Under the pieces are notes generated by a model. That model saw only the letters and a program-made list of their open reading frames with translations. It was not told the origin of the DNA and ran no database searches. A program made the position numbers and the translations under genes. Below are positions 7,760 through 15,151 of a stretch of DNA of 64,000 bases, in pieces. Positions within the stretch are counted from its first letter, which is position 1, and each line of letters begins with the position of its first letter. The DNA is from Variovorax paradoxus. GTDB taxonomy: Bacteria; Pseudomonadota; Gammaproteobacteria; Burkholderiales; Burkholderiaceae_C. Location of the stretch: contig NZ_JAGGNV010000027.1 of assembly GCF_018614955.1 (NCBI RefSeq), positions 124,001 to 188,000 on the forward strand. Direction: 5' to 3'.

Positions 7760-8476
7760 ATGTCCGCCGAACCCATCATCGAACACATACCCAAGCAGCA
7801 CCGCGAGGAGTTCCTGGCGGCATTTCTCGACGCCTATGTCGACACGCGCGGATTGGGCGGCCTGTCCAAGACCGACCTGGATGCATTGATCGTCTATCTG
7901 TACGTCAAGCACGCGCTCGGCGGCGTCTTCGACGCGTACAAGGTCGCACAGGCGATGATGCTCAAGGAGTCGAGAGCCAAATCGCTCTACGAGACAGGGC
8001 TGATCAAGCACGGAAACCTTACCGAGGGCGCAGCGTGGAGCGACATACTCGTGCTTCTGGCCCGCACCAGCTATGAGCTCGAGAGCGTCGAGCGAGGCCA
8101 GATCCGCTTTCATTTCGGCAACCCTGCCCTGTTCCGGTACTTCCAGGTGCGCTTGCGCCAGGTGGAGCGCACGGCCACCTACTCGGCGGCCTACGAGACG
8201 GTCGTCATCGGCCTGGAGTCCTTTCTCCTGGTTCTCGACAACGTCTACGAGCAAAGCCAGACCGACTTCAAGACGACCGAGATGGACAAGGTGCGCCCCT
8301 TGATGAAGCCGGTGATCCAGAGGCTGGGCGATTCGCTCGGCAAGAAGCGCATCAAGGACCTGATGAGCGGCGACAAGTCGAAGTCCGGCGCGGCGCAAGC
8401 GCTCGAGACCGGCGCCCGGCTGGCGAGCATCGGCACCTTCGTGAAGGCAGCGCTCGCGATCGGATCGACCCTCTAG
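7760..8476 (+). CDS. hypothetical protein, helical, no recognised domain
   Basis: A 238-residue protein beginning MSAEPIIEHIPKQHREEF. No signal peptide or membrane span is evident. It is mostly predicted alpha-helical, with a K-T-D-L-D-A-L-I-V-Y-L-Y-V-K-H-A segment near 40-55 that resembles a ligand-binding or phage/STAND-type helical bundle, and an alanine-rich C-terminus (ALETGARLASIGTFVKAALAI). Codon use is of moderate G+C. It stands alone between pseudogene debris and a small coiled-coil gene. I do not recognise the family. Confidence 0.6.
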   Translation: MSAEPIIEHIPKQHREEFLAAFLDAYVDTRGLGGLSKTDLDALIVYLYVKHALGGVFDAYKVAQAMMLKESRAKSLYETGLIKHGNLTEGAAWSDILVLLARTSYELESVERGQIRFHFGNPALFRYFQVRLRQVERTATYSAAYETVVIGLESFLLVLDNVYEQSQTDFKTTEMDKVRPLMKPVIQRLGDSLGKKRIKDLMSGDKSKSGAAQALETGARLASIGTFVKAALAIGSTL

Positions 8477-8559
8477 GGCTGCACACGGGCGCGTCATGTT
8501 CCTTACACGTTCATCTGTTGGAATCAAGGCCAGATCCGCAACCCGGTGAGAACCCAACA

Positions 8560-8754
8560 ATGGCGAGGGAGCCCGTCTTGAATCAATCTTCGGCCCGCAT
8601 GGACGCGACCTTCGAACAGTGGACGTGCCTGACGGACGCCTATGCCAAGCAGTTCTTCCTGCTGCAGCGCGGCGTCCGCTCCGCGCGCGCGGAGGCCATG
8701 CGGCTCGCGCAGGAACTCCAGCGCGTCAATCAGGCGATGCAGAGCGGCGCCTAG
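8560..8754 (+). CDS. small hypothetical helical protein
   Basis: A 64-residue protein from ATG 8560; an inner ATG at 8599 (MDATFEQWT) is an alternative start. The second half (YAKQFFLLQRGVRSARAEAM, then LAQELQRVNQAM) is heptad-like and predicted to form a coiled coil. It ends 36 bp before the GNAT gene. Function unknown. Confidence 0.5.
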   Translation: MAREPVLNQSSARMDATFEQWTCLTDAYAKQFFLLQRGVRSARAEAMRLAQELQRVNQAMQSGA

Positions 8755-8790
8755 GGAATCCGGGGCTCGCAGGGCCCGCACAATGGGTCC

Positions 8791-9345
8791 ATGAACGTCA
8801 TCCGCCCTGCGACCATCGAGCCAGCCGCCCTGGCGCACTGCCGCGAGATCGCCGAGGTCCACGTTCTTTCCTGGCAGCAGGCCTACGCCGGACTGCTTGC
8901 TGCCGAATACCTGTCGGCGCTCTCGGTCGACGGGCGCGAGGCCGCGTGGCGCGAGGCCGTGGTCAAGGGCGTGCCGAAACTGCTCGTGGCCATGGCCGAC
9001 GGCCGGGTGACGGGCTTCGTCGCCTTCGGCCCTTCGCGGGACAAGGACGCGGCGCCTGGCGCCGCCGAGGTCTGGGCGCTCTACCTGGCGCCCTCCTGCT
9101 GGTCGCAGGGCATCGGCCGCACGCTATGGCTCGCCGCGCTGGAACACATTCGTACGCAGACCTGCAGCTCGGTCAGCCTGTGGGTGCTGGCCGGCAACGA
9201 GCGCGCCCGGCGCTTCTATGCCGCCGCGGGCTTCGCGCCGGAGCCGGCATCGATGCGCGAATTCGCGATCGGCGGCGCGCGCGTGAGCGAGCTGCGCTAT
9301 GTTCTTGGGCTGATGCCGGCGCCGCCGGGCGGGAACATGAAATGA
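8791..9345 (+). CDS. GNAT family N-acetyltransferase
   Basis: A 184-residue acetyltransferase. The beta-strand EVWALYLAPSCWSQGIGRTL holds the acetyl-CoA loop (S-Q-G-I-G-R-T-L, near residues 109-116), and LWVLAGNERARRFYAAAGF is the typical motif B with the N-x-x-A-x-x-F-Y-x-x-x-G-F signature. Its stop overlaps the start of the 8-oxoguanine deaminase by ATGA, so the two are translationally coupled; a purine-related or toxic-amine substrate is possible but not shown. Confidence 0.9.
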   Translation: MNVIRPATIEPAALAHCREIAEVHVLSWQQAYAGLLAAEYLSALSVDGREAAWREAVVKGVPKLLVAMADGRVTGFVAFGPSRDKDAAPGAAEVWALYLAPSCWSQGIGRTLWLAALEHIRTQTCSSVSLWVLAGNERARRFYAAAGFAPEPASMREFAIGGARVSELRYVLGLMPAPPGGNMK

Positions 9346-10760
9346 GCACCTCCGCGACGCCCCAACGACCCTTAATCCTGCGCCACGCCGAGGTGCTCGT
9401 CACCATGGACGCCGCGCGGCGCGAGATCGCCGACGGCGCGGTGGTGATCGAAGGCCCCGCGGTCGCCTGGGTGGGCGCCACGGCCGAGCTGCCCGCGCCC
9501 TATGCCGATGCGCTGCGAAACGGCCAGGCCGAGGTCATCGACATGCACGGCCACGTTGTCGTGCCCGGCCTGGTCAACACGCACCACCACATGTACCAGA
9601 GCCTCACGCGTGCCGTGCCCGAGGCGCAGGACGCGGAGCTCTTCGGCTGGCTCACGAACCTCTATCTGCTGTGGGCCCGGATCACGCCCGAGATGATCCG
9701 CGTCTCGACGCAGACCGCGATGGCCGAGCTGATGCTCTCGGGCTGCACCACCACCAGCGACCATCTCTATCTCTTTCCCAACGGCTCGCGGCTCGACGAC
9801 TCGATAGCGGCGGCCGAGGCGATGGGCATGCGCTTCCACGCCGCGCGCGGCAGCATGAGCGTGGGCAGGAGTCTCGGCGGCCTGCCGCCCGACGAGCTGG
9901 TCGAGAGCGAGGAGGCGATCCTCGCCGACAGCGAGCGGCTCATCGGCAGCTACCACGACGCGGGGCGCCATGCGATGCGCCGCATCGTGCTCGCGCCCTG
10001 TTCGCCGTTCTCGGTTTCGCGCGAGCTGATGCGCCTGTCGGCGGAACTCGCGCGCGAGCGCGGCGTGTCGCTGCATACGCACCTGGCGGAGAACGACAAC
10101 GATGTCGCCTATTCGCGCGAGAAGTTCGGCATGACGCCGGCCCAGTACGCCGAAGACCTTGGCTGGGTCGGCCGCGACGTCTGGCATGCGCACTGCGTGA
10201 AGCTGGACGAGGCGGGCATCGCGCTCTTCGGCCGCACCGGCACCGGCGTGGCGCACTGCCCCTGTTCCAACATGCGGCTCGCCTCAGGCATCGCGCCGAT
10301 CGGCGCGATGCGCCGCGCCGGCGTGCCGGTGGGCCTCGGCGTGGACGGCAGCGCATCCAATGACGGCGCCCACCTGCTCGGCGAGGCGCGCCAGGCCATG
10401 CTGCTGCAGCGCGTGGGCTATGGCCCCGCGGCCATGACGGCGCGCGAGGCGCTGGAGATCGCCACCCTCGGCGGCGCCCGCGTGCTGGGCCGCGACGACA
10501 TCGGCGCGCTGGCGCCCGGCATGTCGGCGGACATCGTGGCCTTCGACCTCGAAGGTGTCGGCCATGCCGGCGCGGGGCACGATCCGGTGGCGGCGCTGGT
10601 GTTCTGCCAGCCAGGCTCCGTCGCGCTGAGCGTGATCAACGGCCGTGTCGTGATCCGCGAAGGAATGTTCGAAAAGCTCGAACTGAAGCCTCTGCTTGCG
10701 CGGCACCGCCAGCTGGCGCGTGCGCTGTACGAGCGTGCGCGTCATCCGCATACCGCATGA
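9342..10760 (+). CDS. 8-oxoguanine deaminase (amidohydrolase)
   Basis: A 472-residue TIM-barrel amidohydrolase of the TrzN/AtzB/8-oxoguanine deaminase group. Metal ligands are visible: THHHMYQSL near 76-84 (H-x-H), HTHLAEND near 245 (His), HAHCVKLDE near 282 (His) and GVDGSASND near 332 (Asp). The SGCTTTSDHLYLFPNG block is typical of bacterial 8-oxoguanine deaminases, which convert 8-oxoguanine to uric acid and ammonia in the cytosol. This fits the purine-degradation genes 20 kb downstream, though it is not in their operon. Hydroxyatrazine-type substrates are the alternative. The start is fixed by the ATGA overlap with the acetyltransferase. Confidence 0.82.
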   Translation: MSTSATPQRPLILRHAEVLVTMDAARREIADGAVVIEGPAVAWVGATAELPAPYADALRNGQAEVIDMHGHVVVPGLVNTHHHMYQSLTRAVPEAQDAELFGWLTNLYLLWARITPEMIRVSTQTAMAELMLSGCTTTSDHLYLFPNGSRLDDSIAAAEAMGMRFHAARGSMSVGRSLGGLPPDELVESEEAILADSERLIGSYHDAGRHAMRRIVLAPCSPFSVSRELMRLSAELARERGVSLHTHLAENDNDVAYSREKFGMTPAQYAEDLGWVGRDVWHAHCVKLDEAGIALFGRTGTGVAHCPCSNMRLASGIAPIGAMRRAGVPVGLGVDGSASNDGAHLLGEARQAMLLQRVGYGPAAMTAREALEIATLGGARVLGRDDIGALAPGMSADIVAFDLEGVGHAGAGHDPVAALVFCQPGSVALSVINGRVVIREGMFEKLELKPLLARHRQLARALYERARHPHTA

Positions 10761-11005
10761 GCACGCGACGAGGCCCCGAATCAGGATTCGCGGTCCTTGA
10801 GCATCGGCCTGTCGGCCTCGCTCCCCTGAAACTTTAGACTTCAGGCCCTGCAGCACACTGGAACGTGAATCAGCCTCCCACCGCCCAGATTCGCGAGAAA
10901 CGAACTCTTTCAGCGTAGGAGCGAACCGCGATTTGCCGGCATGCCTGCGCTGCCGACCCTACGATAGCGCCCGGAATCGAATGAGAACTCCCAGGAGGTT
11001 CGGCC
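10761..11005. other. intergenic stretch, nothing recognised
   Basis: No gene is supported on either strand here. A short GAATC-AG-GATTC inverted repeat near 10780 is too small to interpret. At its right end lies CCAGGAGG, a strong ribosome binding site for the small open frame at 11006. Confidence 0.4.
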
Positions 11006-11152
11006 ATGGATCATCGCGATGAGGGCCTCGAGATGGTGCCCCGCAATCTGGATGCCTGTCCTTCGGGATCTCGAGCCCCGAAGGATCGAACGACGCTCGC
11101 GGCGGCGAACTTGCTTCGCCAAAGCGGTAGCGCAGACATCCCCCTTCCATGA
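11006..11152 (+). CDS. short ORF with strong RBS, possible leader or decayed gene
   Basis: A 48-residue frame beginning MDHRDEGLEMVPRNLD and preceded by AGGAGG eight bases upstream, an unusually good ribosome binding site. Its TGA overlaps the ATG at 11149 (ATGA), so it would be coupled to the next, broken frame. It shows no known domain. It may be the first part of a decayed gene cluster. Confidence 0.35.
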   Translation: MDHRDEGLEMVPRNLDACPSGSRAPKDRTTLAAANLLRQSGSADIPLP

Positions 11153-11413
11153 TCGACAAGCCTTGGTCACCCGCGAACGATGCAGAAGCGCAGCAAGCGG
11201 CGCTGATGGTCCATCCTGTTCAAGCATTGGAACGCAATCAAGGCCGAAGGCATCACGGCATCGCAGTTTGTCGACTTCCTGCAGCCACTTGCCGACCTCG
11301 ACGGAATCACTGTCTCGTATATCGACGGCGACGAAGATGGCAACGAACGCGGGTACGACCACCGCCGCAGGGAGTTCGACGTTCACGGCCCACGTTTGCA
11401 GGCCATCCCGTAG
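11149..11413 (+). pseudogene. hypothetical protein with a one-base frameshift
   Basis: From ATG 11149 the frame reads MIDKPWSPANDAEAQQAALM, typical of a real N-terminus. Near 11211, dropping one C leads into a second frame with ILFKHWNAIKAEGITASQF, then FLQPLADLDGITVSYIDGD, ending at TAG 11411-11413. The joined product would be about 87 residues with a soluble, acidic C-terminal half. Protein-like codon use in the second frame without a start codon is the main evidence. Family not recognised. Confidence 0.4.
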
Positions 11414-11626
11414 AAGAAACTGTCCAAAGAAGGCACTGAACTTCGCGCTCGACGAGCAAGATCGCGTCCTGGATCGGGAGCGACTTCCCTGAGCAGGCAG
11501 CAGCGGCTACAAGCAGAAGTTCGCAGAGACGTCATCCATTTGCCCATCGAAATCTAGGCGAGAGCCATTCACGACTGGATGCGGGCCAGAAACGGACGTT
11601 CAGGCTGAGCGCCATGGTCTTTGGCA
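11414..11626. other. decayed or non-coding stretch
   Basis: A protein-like fragment (KALNFALDEQDRVLDRERLP) ends at 11492 in a different frame from the preceding broken gene, which suggests further decay. The remainder shows nothing I can support. Confidence 0.3.
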
Positions 11627-12031
11627 TCAAGCCGGATTGAGCGTTCCTCCAAGTCCACTTGAGCTGTCTTCCAGGCTCTGGCCAATGCGCCACAGCACAC
11701 CTGTTGGGTCAACGATGCAGAAGTCGCGGATGCCCCAGGGCTGATCTTGAGGCGGCTGAACGCGCAGGCCGTATCGCGCGGCCAAATCCTGAGCGATAAC
11801 GTTCTGCCACCACGCATCGACGTCGGCCACCAGCATGTGCATCATGAAATTCTCCGCATGTTCCCGCACGTAGAACTTCTGTAGCAGGAAGCTGCAGTTG
11901 CCCGCGCTCAGGTACGCCATGGTGTCCGAAGCCCAAGCCTCGGTGAAACCCAAGTCGCCATAGAAGCGTCGCGACAGGTCGTAATCGCGCGCGGGAACGA
12001 ATGCCTTTATCTCGATGGTGTCCATGCCCAT
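11627..12031 (-). CDS. VOC (glyoxalase/bleomycin-resistance) family protein
   Basis: A 134-residue single-module VOC protein from ATG 12031, which follows GGAAA (a farther upstream ATG at 12064 is less likely). Features: IEIKAFVPARDYDLSRRFYG at the start, the DLGF turn, HMLVADVDAWW in the middle and the terminal WGIRDFCIVDPTGVLWRIGQ with the D-P-x-G-x-x-x-x-x motif. It lacks the full metal-ligand set of glyoxalase I, so it resembles binding or resistance-type VOC proteins. No pathway partner is adjacent. Confidence 0.85.
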   Translation of the reverse strand: MGMDTIEIKAFVPARDYDLSRRFYGDLGFTEAWASDTMAYLSAGNCSFLLQKFYVREHAENFMMHMLVADVDAWWQNVIAQDLAARYGLRVQPPQDQPWGIRDFCIVDPTGVLWRIGQSLEDSSSGLGGTLNPA

Positions 12032-12121
12032 GGCGTTTCCATCTTTCCGTGGTGGTGCGTTCAAACAGTAATAGGCGAATGACTCCTTTGGGCGAAACTG
12101 AACTTCGGCGATGCTCGTAAC

Positions 12122-12583
12122 TCACTCGAGGTAATCGAGAAACAGCGGTGTCACTTGCTGGAGAAACGAGACCTCCTGCGCGTCGATGCTGCGAGGCTCC
12201 AGATCGAAATGGATGAAGGTGCCATAGGGCGTCCCGGAATCGCGTGTCAGCAACCGCCCGTAGTACGACTCGACAAGGCCAACATAAGGGCGGTAGCTCA
12301 TCAAGGACTTGTCTTTGGAGACGTGGGTGGTCGTGAATTCGCCCTGCTCGATCGCGTGTTGGCAAAAGCTCTTGTCCAGGGGAACTGCTTTCAACCAGGT
12401 GCGGTATTCGGAGGAGCGATCGAAGACGTGCTCTGCCCGCAACGCATTGCCGCTCAATTTGTAGATGGCCGTGTATCGGTACTGCGTCCTGTCATTGAGC
12501 AGCGCCAACGCACGGCGAATTCCATGGGTGGCAAGAACACTGCGAACCGCTGCTGTTTGCGCAGTCAAGTCAATCTCGGACAT
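12122..12583 (-). CDS. GAF-domain protein
   Basis: A 153-residue protein made of a single GAF-like domain: N-terminal helix (ALALLNDRTQYRYTAIYKLS), central YRTWLKAVPLDKSFCQHAIEQ with the S-F-C segment common in GAF sensors, and LMSYRPYVGLVESYYGRLL followed by the GTFIHFDLEPRSID strand. Such free GAF proteins bind small ligands or serve as methionine-sulfoxide reductases; the conserved cysteine arrangement of the latter is not complete. It reads toward the VOC gene. Function unassigned. Confidence 0.75.
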   Translation of the reverse strand: MSEIDLTAQTAAVRSVLATHGIRRALALLNDRTQYRYTAIYKLSGNALRAEHVFDRSSEYRTWLKAVPLDKSFCQHAIEQGEFTTTHVSKDKSLMSYRPYVGLVESYYGRLLTRDSGTPYGTFIHFDLEPRSIDAQEVSFLQQVTPLFLDYLE

Positions 12584-12810
12584 TGGGGATCAAAGTTAGG
12601 CGAAGCGCGCAGCTCTTGGCGGGGGTCGTCGATGCCGATTTTATTGAGGTCCCCAAAATCCTGGGGCCAGGGTGTGAATTCCCCCGCTCTGCCCGGGCGA
12701 TTGACCGTCGAGGGGCCGAGTCCGGCGTTGTCGGGTATTCGGTAGCAGTCTAGGCGGCACGTCCGCGGCAGCGAATGGCCGAAACGATGAATCTGATTGG
12801 CATGAAAGCA

Positions 12811-13173
12811 CTACGCAGTGTCCGTGCGCTTGGCCCAGCGGTCGAGTGCATCCATCTGCTTGAGCAGCGCCAGGCCGCGCGCCGTGAGCGCGTATTCGAT
12901 GCCGGCGCGCGAGCCCTCGTGCGCGCGCCGGCTCACCACCGCGTGGTGGACGAACAACGTCAGCTGCCGCGTCAGCTCCTTCTGCGAGATCGAGCCGAGG
13001 TGTCTTTGCAGCGCGCGGAAGCGCACCGGCGCGCCGGCGAAATAGAGCGACTCCATGGTCGGCACGGCCCAGCGGCCGGCGATGAGCGCGACCGTGCGCG
13101 CCACTTCGAATTCGCAGGACTCGCCCGCGCAGTAGGGCTCGGGGTAGGCGAGGGAAGAAGAGTTGGTTGCCAT
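12811..13173 (-). CDS. HxlR-type winged-helix regulator
   Basis: A 120-residue MarR-like/HxlR regulator. The HxlR signature is visible: C-x-x-E-V-A-R-T-V-A-L-I-A-G-R-W (usual form C-P-x-x-x-x-L-x-x-I-G-G-x-W) near 20-35, then RFRALQRHLGSISQKELTRQ with the recognition helix, and a wing ending in IEYALTARGLALLKQMDALD. Many homologues sense aldehydes or quinones through the N-terminal cysteine. It is divergent from the SnoaL-like gene across 76 bp, so that gene is its likely target. Confidence 0.9.
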   Translation of the reverse strand: MATNSSSLAYPEPYCAGESCEFEVARTVALIAGRWAVPTMESLYFAGAPVRFRALQRHLGSISQKELTRQLTLFVHHAVVSRRAHEGSRAGIEYALTARGLALLKQMDALDRWAKRTDTA

Positions 13174-13249
13174 TCGGATACCAGCCGACGTTTGGATCGA
13201 GTTTCAGGGAAGCTGGGCGCTCAATTTACTCAAGCCTGAAGTTTGATTC

Positions 13250-13705
13250 ATGAGCGCCGAAACCAACCTTGCCGACCGCGTGGACGTCATCGATGCCCTG
13301 TACCGCTTTGCCGCCGGACAGGATCTAGCCGACGAAGCCTTGTTTGCCTCGGCCTTTGCGGAGGATGCGGAGCTCGACTTCGTGCAGCCCGCCGCGCGGC
13401 TCGGCGTCGAAGTGCCGGTCTTTAAGGGCAAGCGCCAGATCGTCGAAGCCATCGTTCCCAACGTCGCCAGGCTCGACACCACGCACACGGTCACCAACCC
13501 GCGCGTGCGCTTCGAGGGCGATACGGCGGAGCTCTTCGCGCTGGTAGAAGCGCAGCATCTTCCCAAGGGCAACCACAGCCGCCACCTGATGCTGAAGAAC
13601 ATCTACGAAACGAAGCTGCGCCGCGAGGCAGCAGGCTGGCGCATCACGCACATGCGCATCCGCAACGTCTGGATGACCGGCGATTCGCGCGTGCTCTTCC
13701 CTTGA
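13250..13705 (+). CDS. SnoaL-like (NTF2 fold) protein
   Basis: A 151-residue cone-shaped alpha+beta barrel protein: VDVIDALYRFAAGQDLADEA, then FAEDAELDF and the C-terminal GWRITHMRIRNVWMTGD are typical of SnoaL-like polyketide-cyclase/ketosteroid-isomerase-fold proteins. Catalytic identity cannot be read from sequence. The divergent HxlR gene suggests induction by a small molecule. The stop lies 7 bp from the end of the convergent thioesterase. Confidence 0.82.
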   Translation: MSAETNLADRVDVIDALYRFAAGQDLADEALFASAFAEDAELDFVQPAARLGVEVPVFKGKRQIVEAIVPNVARLDTTHTVTNPRVRFEGDTAELFALVEAQHLPKGNHSRHLMLKNIYETKLRREAAGWRITHMRIRNVWMTGDSRVLFP

Positions 13706-13712
13706 GAAGAAG

Positions 13713-14126
13713 CTACTCGCAAAGCCGCCGGATTTCCGGCGGAATCGGCACCGCGCGGATGCCGCCGCCTTCGCGCCTGGCGGCGAAGATGCGCACCTCT
13801 TCGCATTCGAGGATCAAGTCTTCGCCGCGCTTCATGCGGTAGGTCTGCAGGAAGCTCTTGTCGCGCCACTCGGGAATGGCCACCGCGATCGACAGCGTGT
13901 CGCCATAGCTCGCGCTCTTGACGAAGCGCGTGTGGGTATCGACCAGCGGCGTGCCGATGACGCCGAGGGTCTGCGCCGTCTCTTCCCAGCGCGGCACGCC
14001 GCGCTCGGCAAAGAAGTGGCGCGAGGCCGCGTCGATCCAGCGGAAGAAGTTGGGAAACCAGACGATGCCGGCCGGATCGCAGTCGCCGAATTCGACGCGC
14101 ACAGTGTAGATGATTTGTGGGCTCAT
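13713..14126 (-). CDS. hotdog-fold acyl-CoA thioesterase
   Basis: A 137-residue enzyme of the 4-hydroxybenzoyl-CoA thioesterase/YbgC-like class. The motif VEFGDCDPAGIVWFPNFFRW near residues 10-29 holds the catalytic aspartate in D-C-D-P-A-G-I-V-x-x-x-x. These cytosolic enzymes hydrolyse aryl- or acyl-CoA. It is the last gene of the minus-strand operon, 21 bp behind the Bug receptor and after IorAB, so its substrate may be an aryl-CoA formed by that route. This substrate link is inference. Confidence 0.9.
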   Translation of the reverse strand: MSPQIIYTVRVEFGDCDPAGIVWFPNFFRWIDAASRHFFAERGVPRWEETAQTLGVIGTPLVDTHTRFVKSASYGDTLSIAVAIPEWRDKSFLQTYRMKRGEDLILECEEVRIFAARREGGGIRAVPIPPEIRRLCE

Positions 14127-14147
14127 GCGATGAAAGCGTGGGCGAGC

Positions 14148-15131
14148 TTAATCCGCGAGGATTTTTCGTTCCCGGATGATGGCAGCGAAGCGCGCGGAAT
14201 CCGCAGCGACGCGCTCCTGAAAAGCGGCCGGCGTACCGGGCAGGGCTTCGCCGCCCAGGCTGGCGATGCGTTCCTTGACTGCCGGCGTCGCGAGGATGCG
14301 ATTGATCTCGGTGTTGAACCGGGCCACGATCTCGGGCGGCGTTCGGGCCGGCGCGTAGAAGCCGAACACCGTGTCGGCATCGAAACCCTTGAGGCCGGCT
14401 TCGTCCAGCGTCGGCACATTGGGGAACAGCGGCGAGCGCTTGGGGCTGCCCACGGCCAGCAGGCGCAGCTTGCCGGCGCGCACCTGGGCGAGCCCGATGC
14501 CGGGGTCGAAGTAGTAGTCGAGCTGGCCGGCCAGCAGGTCCTGCAGCGCCGGCGCCGCGCCGCGGTAAGGCACATGGACCGCGTACAGGCCGGCCTGGCT
14601 CTTGAACATCTCGCCGGCCAAGTGCGGCGAACTGCCGGTGCCGGGCGAGCCGTAGGAGAGCTTGCCGGGCCGCTCCTTCACATAGGCGATGAAGTCCTTG
14701 ATGTTCTCCGGCGGCAGCGAGGGCTTGGTCAGCAGGAACACCAGCACGCGCGCGGCCGCGGCCACCGGCATCAGGTCCTTGGCGGGATCGAAGGCCATCT
14801 TCGGATAGATGTGCGGGTTGACCGACACCATGCCGCCCGAGCTCATGAGCAGCGTGTAGCCATCGGCCGGCGCCCGCGCCGCGACCTCGCCGCCGATGTT
14901 GCCGTTGGCGCCGCCGCGGTTCTCGATCAGCACCGGCTGCCCGAGCGCCTCCTGCAGCGGCAGCGATACCGCGCGCGCGATCTGGTCGGCCGCGCCGCCG
15001 GGCGGGAAGTTCACGACGATCTTGATCGGCTTCGAGGGCCAGGCGCTGCCTTGCGCGTAGGCCGCGGGCGCCGCGGCGGTGGCGGCCAGCAACAGAGCGA
15101 GCAGGGCGCGCCGGGATCTTGGTGTTGTCAT
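14148..15131 (-). CDS. Bug family tripartite tricarboxylate receptor (TctC-like)
   Basis: A 327-residue periplasmic binding protein. The first 26 residues form a signal peptide cut after A-Y-A. Mature motifs of the Bug family are present: WPSKPIKIVVNFPPGGAAD, ENRGGANGNIGGE, YGSPGTGSSPHLAGE and HVPYRGAAPALQDLLAGQ. Bug proteins bind carboxylates for TTT transporters, or act as sensors; they are hugely expanded in Comamonadaceae and Bordetella. ATG 15131 follows AGGAGA at good spacing. Lying 20 bp after iorB, it may bind an aromatic or keto acid used by that enzyme. Confidence 0.92.
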   Translation of the reverse strand: MTTPRSRRALLALLLAATAAAPAAYAQGSAWPSKPIKIVVNFPPGGAADQIARAVSLPLQEALGQPVLIENRGGANGNIGGEVAARAPADGYTLLMSSGGMVSVNPHIYPKMAFDPAKDLMPVAAAARVLVFLLTKPSLPPENIKDFIAYVKERPGKLSYGSPGTGSSPHLAGEMFKSQAGLYAVHVPYRGAAPALQDLLAGQLDYYFDPGIGLAQVRAGKLRLLAVGSPKRSPLFPNVPTLDEAGLKGFDADTVFGFYAPARTPPEIVARFNTEINRILATPAVKERIASLGGEALPGTPAAFQERVAADSARFAAIIRERKILAD

Positions 15132-15151
15132 CGTTTGTCTCCTCATGTTGT

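Noticed and set aside
7640..8560. minus-strand extension of the open frame that carries the LysR tail
   Set aside because: Only the last ~55 codons look like protein. The rest is the shadow of the plus-strand gene at 7760, so no complete LysR gene is claimed.
12651..12666. CCCCA/TGGGG hairpin in the gap between the GAF and HxlR genes
   Set aside because: Five-base stem with a six-base loop and no T-run; common by chance in this composition.
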